From positions 202,805 to 266,804 of the forward strand of contig NMRA01000189.1 in assembly GCA_002633005.1 (NCBI GenBank): a stretch of 64,000 bases of DNA. Direction: 5' to 3'. This document shows positions 36,501 to 48,500 of the stretch, piece after piece. The notes under the pieces are model-generated. The model ran no database searches. It saw nothing but the letters and a program-made list of their open reading frames with translations, and was not told the origin of the DNA. This DNA is from Phoronis australis. Lineage: Eukaryota > Phoronida > Phoronidae. Position 1 is the first letter of the stretch. Every line of letters begins with the position of its first letter. The position numbers and the translations under genes are program-made.

Positions 36501-39500
36501 ATGTATGTACCACCATAGATGGCGCTCAACCTGAAATCGGTAGTCAACTTGCAGTGGTTTGAAGCTTAAGAGTGCCGCCAAGTTATTGTGCACAAAGAAG
36601 CTGCATATGTGAAGAGAGTTGAAGTTGACACTTAAGAACTAAATAAATGCTAAAAAGCTGATGGCAGTGTCAAGATATTGGCTTACAACTAGTCTAACAT
36701 ACCTGGCGAAGGCCTGAGGGAGCTCGCCGAGACCATAGAGCGGGTAAAGGAAGGGCGACTGGCCATGACGGGACACAGAGCCTGCGTAAAGCTTCAGTCT
36801 CTTCATCAGCTCTTGGTACAACTTAGACTTGTAGCTAAGAAAGGTAGAATAATAATAGCAATAACAACAACAATGGTAGTCCAGATATCATTCCATACAT
36901 TTTTCTCATTTTTAGTTTTGTCAGTCCAGTGCTCTGGCAGCACAGGAGTCTTGTGAGTTAAACTGGCAAAATACTAGAGTATTTACTATAGTCATTGCAT
37001 ACCAGCAATGTATGGATTTCAAGCACGTGTTTCTTTTAAAATATACACTAACACGATCCTACATAATGATTTTCGATACACTGAAATAGAAGAAAGTCAT
37101 CAAACAAAATCCTAGACAGACAGTAAACAAAGTTGGATTTTGTATTGCTAGTAGTGAAAAGGCGCTTTCTATTAAGCACTACTTTGTATTGCACAGAAAT
37201 TTGTGAACACAGACAAGCTAATTATGAGTACATCTTCATTATCAACAGAAACTCTTTAAAACTACAAGCAAAAGGGGTGAAAGCACAAGACATCAAACAC
37301 TGCCAGGTCCCGCTTCCAGGGCCAATAATCGCTGCAAACTCAAAATTCACAATAAAAAATTCATGACAAGTCACTGCCTAACTTTTACACACGTATCCGA
37401 GGAAGGCAAGTGAGACAGGATACTTTCTTCAGGGACTTAAATTTTCATCCGGTCACTAAACAGTCTTTTTATTTTGTTACCTCAGTGTTCAGAAGAGCTT
37501 ATGGTGGGATGAAATTATTCAAACCAGCTACATGACTTCTAGCAGAAATTGAAAAAGTGACGGCCTTACAGTTTAACAAAAGGTTTTGTGGTCTTAAGAC
37601 GTATGTCTGAACCGTAAATGAGGGCATATTTACACATCTAAGGTACTAAGTGCACACACCAAAATTAGAGCCGCAATGTTTATCTCACAAGCTCAATTTT
37701 GCTTCCAGTTTTTGAAAATTGTACCTAACCAAGAAGTCAAAAAGCTGTTAACATATTTAAAATTAACAAATACCCACAGGCTACTTGTTTCAAGGTCTGC
37801 AGGCAAAGTTGGGAAAACCCGGGTAGTCTTTCCATTTAGGAAACCCTGTCCACACAAACCAACCTACACAAATGCAAACATATTAAGCATTTACTCGGCC
37901 GCTGAGGGTTGAACTTACTTGTCACTAGTGAAGAGCGCCAGTGCATGACCGATAATGTCCTGCGTGTTGGCGTCCACCCCAAAGTTGTCGTAGACCTGCT
38001 GTATTGTCGTACTGTTCGTGAACTGACCGTGGCTTTTGGGGTTGTTCTCATCCCAGTCGTTGGCAAAAGTCATTAACTTCATAAACCTTCGTTTCTCAAA
38101 GATGCCCATAAGACCTACAATATACATCTTACCGTAATAGTCATGCTTTCACCGTAGCAATCATAGCCACAGATCAAACCTGGTCCAGATAAAATCCTTC
38201 CACCTTCAGTCTCTTTTCTGATCTTGTTACAACCAAGACCTTAAATGTTAATGGCAAACATTTCATGCGACAGGACTAAGAGTCAGACTGTCATCCCGAG
38301 ACTGCTGGAAATTGATATTTTCTTCGCATGTACTCAATACCACCCGTGTTAGTACAAGCATATTAGAGCAAGAATATGGCTATAAGCAGCGTTTTAATGA
38401 CTGGGGTTAACGTAATTGAAACACCTGGCCACGGAATTGTTACCACACTCTGAAGCAGGTGATGAATGAACCGATGTCCAAACATACATCAGAGTACAAG
38501 CACGCTTAGGTTCACAGACACACTTTAGGACAGTAGTATTCCTTAATGCACTTAGTTCAACAACACCCTGCGTCCTCATAGTGCAGGTATGTACCCTCGA
38601 ACATATACATGAATATTATAATTCCAGCAGAGTTTTGAATTTTCTGTTGTGACGAACACTGCATTGTAGTAAAACGGGATCAACGTCGGCAAGACCGAAC
38701 ACGCCATACTCACTAAACCCTATTCCTTCCTTATCATTGGCTGGCACCTTGTGAACCTTTCCACCCTTGTAGACGTACGAGCCCTCGCAAATTTTGAACT
38801 CCAAGTAGCGAGTAACGCCCGTCTGGATCAGCAGAGACACCAGCTTGCCTACAACGCAAGGATAAGAGAATGACATGTTACACTTGGAAGCACTGAGCTC
38901 AAATTTTGAGCCTCCACACTCAAATTATTTACAAAGCTCAAATTCTCAGTATCTAATCTCAGCACTCACACTTTACTGTCTCACGTTTTAACCACTGCAG
39001 CCAGAATCTTATAATTTTCATCACTGACAATTATTCTAAATATTTACAGCAAAATTTGACCGAGAACACATAACATGGTAATCTTCCTTTGTTGTTGCTA
39101 TTGACAGCATTTCATCGTCCCGCCGAAACTCAACTTCAATCCTGGTGACAATGGTAAGAACACTGACGTGTAACACGAAGCACGTCAATTTTCACTTCCA
39201 AAAGTATGCACCAAAACATTCTAAAACCTCAGGAAGAAATTCGAGCGACACATTTCCTAGTCATGTAGTCCACCAACAGGCACACATCCAAAACCTCAAG
39301 TATTCTGAATGTGCCTTGTTTGCGTAAACTGTACGACTGTTTAGATATTTACTAATTCACTGTCTTGATTTTGTTGGATTAGCAAAGCTCGCTAGTTCAC
39401 GGAAACTGGATTTACCATCATCTAGCGAAGAAACTTAGGCTAATATGCAAAGCCTCTATTTACCTAACACTTACCTTGCTGTCATTTACAACTGTTCAAA

Positions 39501-42500
39501 ATAAACAAACTCCATTTACTTGCCCCTCTCTCTCATTATTGTTACAAAGGAAAGTCTGTTATCGACTTCAAAATAATTCACTCTTGAATCGTGCACAAGT
39601 CGTTTGTTATCGACATGTATCGAGAGACGCTGATCAATTTGTTCAGAAACATGGTTTACTTAGAATGACATGCTCAAAACTACAAACATGTGATACAGAA
39701 AACGATTCTGGCGTTTCTGATCATTGTGAGAATAAGTGAAAAAGAAATTCCTTCCAATGCAGACTTACCGTCAGCCATCAGAAACTTGGGAATCAAGTCG
39801 ATGTTCCAGTCTCTGCCCTTGCCAAACTTTGACACATCTGAGGGTGTTTGGCCCATTTTTTCAAAAAACTACAATGAGTAACAACAGTGAGAGAATAGAA
39901 TGAAGCAGGTGTCGATACCAGGGTGGAAAACAACCCAGCAACTGGAGTCAAAAATAATCTGGCAAGTCAACTGTGGACACAGTGCACCATTAAAGTATTT
40001 CGTTCACCTAGATTTTTGTGAGAAAAGCGAGACATCACAAAACTGACTCAAGTGAAAGGCGTATGTTTTGTGAGTATCCTCCAGACTTAGACTTAGCAAA
40101 ATGGCAGCCACAGAAGTGACTGGTCAGTGAGATTGGACTATTGAATTGTGGGAATGAATACAGCGTTTTCATTCAGTTTCTATGAGCAAAAGCGAACATA
40201 GTTTGTCGCGGGTGCAAACTAATGTCCCATGGTTTACAGAATTCAACCTTGGGCTCAGGAGACAATTTCTGGCTATCAGATTTGACATCAAGCAGAAGTA
40301 TTCAAATATGAGGACAATGAAAATGGTTAAAAGTACAAGAAACCATGTTTTCAGTTGGTTTTACCTGGATTTCCAATGCGCATACCACTACATAAAAACC
40401 TAACCACTGTTTCTCTGAGCCAGATCACATTTATTCTCCACCAGTACACATTGCAAAACAATACGACTGTTTTAGTCTATATTGCTGTACAATGGACAAC
40501 TTGAGGTCAACACGCACAATTCCAACAGCAGCAAGTTCCGCGCTGGCCCGACAAAACACTGCACAGCATAATTTGCACTACACGGGCCCCATCAGACATC
40601 CACAGCACAGTAATCACCACGACTGAGAAAGCCAGTTAAGAGGCAAAATCTTATAGTGTAGTTACCACAATGAGCTCAGGTCTGTGACGACAGACACGGG
40701 GCGCAATTTGTACCACAGAATCATTTTGTCACACTGGGAAGTAGGAATCACATTGATTCAAACAAAACAGCTGTAGTCATAGACAACAGACCCATTACAT
40801 AGGAATTGAGTTTACTCACGTCTTCAATAGGTGTCATTGATGCAGATTCACCGCCGTAGTACTTGTTCCTGTCCATGTGAAGCACCTTCTTACCAGATGT
40901 GGACATCATGCCACTCAGGATACACTCCTGAAACACAACAGGCATGTCAACACTGCTCAGCAAATGACAGGCTAAAATGAATCCAGACACGTCACTTATG
41001 TTGTGGGAATGACACACATACTTCTAATCAGCTCTAATAAAAGTCAATTTCACAGGCTCTAGCAGAGAAGGAAGACAACGAGAAGACGGATACTCATATT
41101 GAGCGAAAAAAGAAGAACACAGAATTTGATAGACTCCTTAGTATAACTGCAAAATGCACTAAGTTTGTTACTGAGTACCACAAAACGTTGGAACAATAAT
41201 AATATTGTTGAACACATTTAAGATAAGGATCTCCATTTTGTCATGAAAAAAGTACCAAAACCACAATGATTTATAAGACACAAGTACATGCCAACATCAG
41301 AGTTTGCCAATGCAATTTCAGATTTCATTTGGTGACCTGGTAAAAATCCCAAGTCGCAATGCACACACTCAAAATACAGCAGGAAGTAAATGGACAGGAG
41401 CCGAAATTGTTCTGCAAAATCTGTATGAGTCGATTCATGACTCAGGCGTGTCCTGCTTCTCCATTAGTCATTTCCAACTGTTGCCAACAACGCCTCGTTT
41501 GTAGAGACTACGACTTTTGTGCATCGGTTATCTTGCTTAGGTGACCACATTTCCCAATTGTCAACTCGGGAATTTCGCAGTCACATTTGACGAGTTGGCA
41601 CCATGCTAAGTGTTGCACCTCAAACGTATTTCATGACACAAAACGACTATTCAACTGAGAAAGCAAGAGGAAGACAACAATACCAGACAGAATTGACAAA
41701 TTACTTCTTGAAATTAAGACACAGATTAGTGCGTATTTACTCTAATTACACCTTGCCACCTTAATTATGCTTAAATCTCCCCAATTCAGGAAACAGTAAG
41801 GTAGACAAGTGAAATTCCATTTTAAATTTTAACAAGAGCAACGCGGAGCACTGAAATGCGCCCACCAAGGCACCGCAAACGGTGTGCTTCTAGGGGTGTT
41901 TATTTGTATCACAGAAATGGCCACCAGATGGCACAAAATAAGTCGAATCCATCCGTAAACGGGAACTTGTCATCGCTTCTTCAACAGAAAGCTATTTACC
42001 AAATTATCATAAAAATCCGTCACGGAACTTCAGAGAAACAGAGGAAAACATAAAAAATGAAATTGACACTAGGGGGCTATAGACACAAAAAACATAACTG
42101 CCACTAGGAGGCACAACGGTAGTGGAAGTCCTCGGAAAATCATCGTCAACCATCCTCGTCATACTAAGAACACATAAGCCAATTTTCCCAACCATGCTTA
42201 GTGATCTGGTTGATAGAGAGGCAGACGCAAAAACAGACAACAGTAAAAATGGCCACTAGATGGGCACAATATATCGAATCCATCCGAAAACAGGAACAAT
42301 AACATGTCATGTTTCAAAAGAAAGCTATTTACCAAAGTTCACAAAAATCCGTCAAGGAGCTTAAAGTAGAGCAACAGAGGAAAACAGAAAAAAAAATAAA
42401 TTGCCACCAGGGGGCACAGCGTTTGTTGGATTCATCTGAAAGTTGTCACCATCCATTGTCAACTTCATACAAATATAATTGCTTAATTTAATAAAGATCC

Positions 42501-45500
42501 TGCAGAGTTTGGGAGATACAGCCATGGTCGTAAATAAAACAAAGCTGCCACTAGGAGGTGTCACACTCACAGTAGTTGAGGTCATCGGAAAACCATTGAC
42601 AGCCATCCTCTTCAGAGTAAAAACTTATGTGCCAATTTCCACAATCATCCTTAGAGTGGTTTGGTTGACTGAGGGGTGGACGCCAAAAACTCTAAAACAA
42701 TAAAAATGGCCACTAGGTGGCACAAAATACCTTGAATCAATGCGAAAACGTATGGATAGCCTATCTGAGAAATTTTATGGAAATCCATTGAGGACTTTTG
42801 AAGATATAGAAGTAAATGTAAAAAAACTAAAATTGCCACTAGGGGGCACACCGGTAGTCCGATCTGTCCGAAAGTCGTCGTCGTCCATTGTCAACTTCTT
42901 ATAAATACATTTGCTAAATTTAATAAAGACCCTGTGCAGCGTTTATGAGATACAGCCATGGGCACAAAAACAAACAAAACTGCCACTAGGAGGCGCCATA
43001 GTATTGGAAGCGTCGGAAAATCATAGACAGCCGTCTTCTTCACAGTAGGAACATATATGCAAATTTTCACAATTATCCATAGTGGTTTGGTTGACAGAGG
43101 GACGGACTAGAAAACAGTAACAATGGCGCAAAATACCTCGAATCCATCTGAAAACGGAAGGACAGCGTCATCTCACTAATAGATGCCTAACTTCCAAATT
43201 TTATGAAAATCTGTTGAGGACCTCCGAAGATAAACAGATAAGCGTAACAGACTAAAATTGCCACAAGGGTGTACACCTGTATTCAGATAGGTCTGAAATT
43301 CGTCGTCATCCGTCATAAGCTTCATAGGAACACATCTGCCAAATCTCATCAAGATCCTGTGAGTGGCTTAGGAGATACAGCTGCGGACCCCGGACACCCA
43401 AATGACAGCGATATGCACATACATAAATATGTAGATGCATAAAAATTATCACTGTATACTGTCTATAGATCACTGGAAAATGTCAGAAACCTTTGAAAAC
43501 AGATTTAGGCAAATATTTTTGGACTAAAATTTACAAAATATGTACGCAAGATCATTTATTCAGACGACACAATCTGATACTGAAACTTCATACATACACA
43601 AGCACCAACTTGCTCCAATATTAGGAAGTCTACATTTGCTCAATTTTTGACAGGCTTGCCATGCTGTCAAACTCAGCCCCATATACCTTGAAACAATCAC
43701 CCTTTGTACAATACCACTGGATTACCAATCTTAGTACAGGCTGGAAAAGACTCATTGATTTTCCCCACTTTATTGATCAGACTGCTTGGCTTTTGGGAAA
43801 AACCTAGTATGAAGTTAGCCATGAGCACAGCTCTATTGGGAACTCTTGAAACACCCATACATCATAGATGAGGGAAACTAGGCAATTTGTTCAAGATGGC
43901 TAAACAACGTGACTAAAGAAGATGATAGTAGCTAAATCCCTAAATACCACAATGCCTTCACAGATTCTGAGACATATACCCACAATGCTGTGCATCAGTA
44001 GAGCACTTGTTCCACATGCGCACTGTTGCCATGCAAAAAAGTATATTACATACTTGGTTTGCGCTTCACCATTATAATACCAATAAGGCTTTTTACTTTT
44101 GCAAAGTGAGTCGAAATGATGAAATGAGAAATATGAGAGGCTGAGGTATGATAAATCGTTATCCACCAGTCAGAGAAGTTAGGCTAGCACCATAGCTATG
44201 ATCTCTTCTGACTCGTAATTGGTCATAGAAATAACATGGAGTATCTCAGCAATGCTGGCTCTCCCAACAAGGGCACAGTCTAGTCCAATCATCACAATAA
44301 CTTTCATTTTCTTGAACATGTTGACGTCCACTGTGTAACTACAACACAATCATAATCTCAATCTTCCCATATACTGTGCAAGTGTAAACACAGTACTTAC
44401 CTGGGCTTTTTACGAACTTGTGTCATTCATAGCTCAATTTTTTAATTTTGTATTTTATAACAAGACTTCACTTTATTACTATTAAGTTGTGTCTTGGGCT
44501 GCCTAGAACACTGCTTGAGGGGTTTATTTCAAGATCACATACCCAAGTTTCTAATGACTGCCTCCCCCTGAGAATATTAGATGGCTACTTGGAACAACAA
44601 AACTGTATTATGCACTGGCAGCTAGTGTTGGACACCAGCCGTCCACAGGCACATTTTTCCAGAGGTGCCGACTAAGGTGAACCCATGACCCGGAGATGCA
44701 CTGGCAGCTAGTGTTGGACCCCAGTCATCCACACGCACATTTTTCCAGGGGTGCCGACTAAGGTGAACCAATGACCCGGAGACGCATGACAGGTAGACAA
44801 CACAAACTCTCCCATAAAATGCAAGAAACCCTCAGCTCCACACGATCAAAAAGAATCTTAAGAATTTTGTTTCCAGATGTGACATACAGCTGTAAATCAC
44901 AGTACCATATTCGCCGTAATAACCGCCCNNNNNNNNNNNNNNNNNNNNNNNNNNNNNNNNNNNNNNNNNNNNNNNNNNNNNNNNNNNNNNNNNNNNNNNN
45001 NNNNNNNNNNNNNNNNNNNNNNNNNNNNNNNNNNNNNNNNNNNNNNNNNNNNNNNNNNNNNNNNNNNNNNNNNNNNNNNNNNNNNNNNNNNNNNNNNNNN
45101 NNNNNNNNNNNNNNNNNNNNNNNNNNNNNNNNNNNNNNNNNNNNNNNNNNNNNNNNNNNNNNNNNNNNNNNNNNNNNNNNNNNNNNNNNNNNNNNNNNNN
45201 NNNNNNNNNNNNNNNNNNNNNNNNNNNNNNNNNNNNNNNNNNNNNNNNNNNNNNNNNNNNNNNNNNNNNNNNNNNNNNNNNNNNNNNNNNNNNNNNNNNN
45301 NNNNNNNNNNNNNNNNNNNNNNNNNNNNNNNNNNNNNNNNNNNNNNCATCCACACGCACATTTTTCCAGGGGTGCCGACTAAGGTGAACCAATGACCCGG
45401 AGACGCATGACAGGTAGACAACACAAACTCTCCCATAAAATGCAAGAAACCCTCAGCTCCACACGATCAAAAAGAATCTTAAGAATTTTGTTTCCAGATG

Positions 45501-48500
45501 TGACATACAGCTGTAAATCACAGTACCATATTCGCCGTAATAACCGCCCCTATAAGGGCCCCCCCCAAGCGTTTTCAGACTTTGCTGAAATAAGCGCCCA
45601 GTCCATGAACGTGTACGTGCGAACAATGACGTACCTACAGTCCTAAAACTCGGCTACAGTAACGTCTTCAGTTTATCAAAAAAAATTTGCACGGGTCGTC
45701 TAGGCCACCAGCGGCACTGCTACGTTTGTATTTAGTCGTGACTATACACTTCAAAGTAATGCAGCGCTTAAAAAGAACGCAACAGCGTTACTACTCTCGC
45801 GACGACCGTGTCCTACTATGGTCTGACCTTTCAGTACAGACTGTCTCACGAATAAAAATAACTTGGTGTTAAACGCACGTGGCCGGGAAGCGCGCGCTAC
45901 ATATATGAACCTGTCATCAAAGATATTACTTGGGGAACTATCCATTCATGAAACGGGTAGCATAGCGTCGGTAAGAAATAAATATTGGCACTAATTTCCG
46001 ACAATTTCTAATACCGTAAAACATGTTTGCCTTATTTTTGAGATAGATTGTTTGATTAACCATAATTGGTGTTTTGAAGCCGAATATCCGATAAAATGAC
46101 AACTGACAGTGAATGCTTACACACCCTTACACCGAAAAATAACTGTCAGATAGTTACGTACGCATCCAGCTACATGGCGGCTAATATGGGCCTTACCGAG
46201 ACAAATTTCGAACGTTTTTAGCACGAGACCGGCAAGTGCTGAATGAAACACGTTCTGGTTTAGGTCTACTGCTTGTGCGAATTTCTTTAGACAAAACCAA
46301 TGCACATCTAGCTCGTTAGATTGCGTGGCTCTGGCCAAAAGACGGTCTCTGCTTTGGCAAATGAAGTCTGGTGACACGCACGCGCTCGCTTACTCACAAA
46401 TGCAGACGAACTTCAAAACAAACGTCACGTGACATCAACATGTGTGTTTGTCCAGACATTTTTCTCGCCGTGTTGCCGATCATACATGTAGATGGCACGA
46501 TGTTGCACAGATTTGTACTTAAACCTGCCGTTAATCCAGACTCCACGGGAACTTAAAAAAATCTTAGAGACGTTAGGAAACTAATGAAGATTTCAGATAA
46601 TTTACTTGAGTCGAAACTATTTTTAATCAAGCTTTGAAGTCGCCATATCGAAGACGGCGATTTCGAGGCAGTCAGTTGGCGAGTTTTCGCTCTGGGATTC
46701 CAGCACAATTTTCTGTAAAATGATCTTAATTAAGTAGCAAAGTTTGATAACAATGCACCACACTTTTGTTGAAAGTCTTTCATAGATTACAGATACGTCA
46801 CAGAGCGTAAATTTGATGGATCTTAGCTTCCGATTTCACCCGTTTCGGAGACCGGGTTTCAACCGCCTTGGGTTATAATAAGCGCCCCCCTGAACCGAAC
46901 TTTTCTAAGCGCCCTAGGCGGTTATTATGGCGAATACGGTAGTTGTTTTTTGGGACATAGGCTTGCATGGTCAGATCACATGCCAGCAGCAAATGTTCAC
47001 TCTCTGGCCCATAGGTTTGCATGGTCAGTTCAAATGCCAGCAGCAAATGTTTGCTCTTTGGGCCAAAGGTTTGCAAGGTCAGTTCACATGTCAGCAGCAA
47101 ATGTTCACTCTTTGGCCCATATGTTAGTATGGTCAATTCACATGCCTGCAGTAAATGTATCTCTTTGGCCCATAAGTTTACATGGTCAATTTACATGCCA
47201 GCAGTAAATGTTTGCTCTGGGCCATAGGCTTGCATGATCAATTCGCATGCCAGCAGCAAATGTTCATTCTCTGGCCCATAGGTTTGCACGGTCAGTTCAC
47301 ATGCCAGCAGCAAATGTTTGCTCTTTGGCCCATAAGTTCGTATGCTTAGTCCACAAGCCAGCAGCAAATGTTCTACATCAGCTGTGGACATATGGATCTT
47401 TCTACAGTACTTATGTTGCACCACGTGACTTACGGTTATGACACAAGGCCAATTCAGATCCTCCACATAACCCGCTAATGGCCAATTGCCTCTTGGTCGA
47501 ACAGTTTGGACGCTCGACTCGGGCCTTTATCCAGGATTTCGAAAATAGGGTGTCCAAAATGGGGTTCCCAATATTCCAGGGTGTCCATAATTCCGACGCT
47601 TAACCCCCCACCCCCAGCAGTCCCCCCAAACACAGATTTTTTTACAAAAAATGCATAGACCAAGGTTTTTACATCTAAGTTTATATTTCTTCCTGCTTTG
47701 AAAAAAGAGCCCCCACTGAGCCTTCAGAGGCTTCCTAGTAATCATTACAATGTGTGTGTTCAAACTTGAAAGGTTCCTATTGACAGTGGGCGTCCAAATG
47801 ATACATTGGGCGTCCTTGCCAGAGGTCCAAATTAGTGCTTGGGCGTCCAAATGGAGGGCGTACACTGCATAAAGGCCTGGCTCGATTCCATGCCAAAAAT
47901 CCCAAGTTAATGTCTTGATACTTGTGGATTTATCAAAACCAGTGCTCAACAAAGGCAAGAACCACAAAACTCTGGCATGTAAATACGGTTTCCAAGTGGC
48001 AGATGGAGAGTGTCAGTCTGGTGGTGGTGAATCCAGAATGTTCACAAGGAGAGCATCGCTGAGGACAAGGGAAGTGTTGCCGAGGACAAATTCTAAGGGT
48101 GTTGTTGCTGAAATCTGTAGCCAGGAGGTACGCCTGTTCCATGGAAAGCGAAAATGTTACTGTAAGTCGTCACACCCAGAACCGGAAATTCGCAACTTAC
48201 TGCAAATTTCTCTGTACTGGGAATCAGTTACAATCAAGGCAGTTTAAGAGCCCACTTCCTCTGGAACTGAATAAGAAGCAGCAAACCCTGAATTGTAACT
48301 GACTATGCCTTTATTTTCTCAGTAAAACCCAAAGGTGTGGCTAGCAAACGGGTGACCTCCCCATAACCCTCTGTACGTTACAAACCTTGAGCATATCGAC
48401 TATAATGGAGGCCTGGCTTCAATTTCCGTGACGAAATGAAGGACTATTTGGAAATAAATATTGATTGCGAGAGTATTTGCTCGAGGCGGAAGGATAAATT

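Noticed and set aside
36256-36547. Plus-strand open frame opposite GDI exon 7
   Set aside because: Antisense shadow of a well-conserved coding exon.
41359-41544. Cys-rich plus-strand frame (CKIC...CCQQ) considered as a P2X7-C-like exon
   Set aside because: The cysteine spacing does not match, and the other family motifs are missing.
44771-45445. Long open frames crossing the N run
   Set aside because: Most of the residues are unknown bases; the frames exist only because N does not encode stops.
46873-47466. Repetitive open frames ([12 protein letters not shown]-type and [10 protein letters not shown]-type)
   Set aside because: Produced by the 54-bp tandem repeat; open on both strands without start or splice context.
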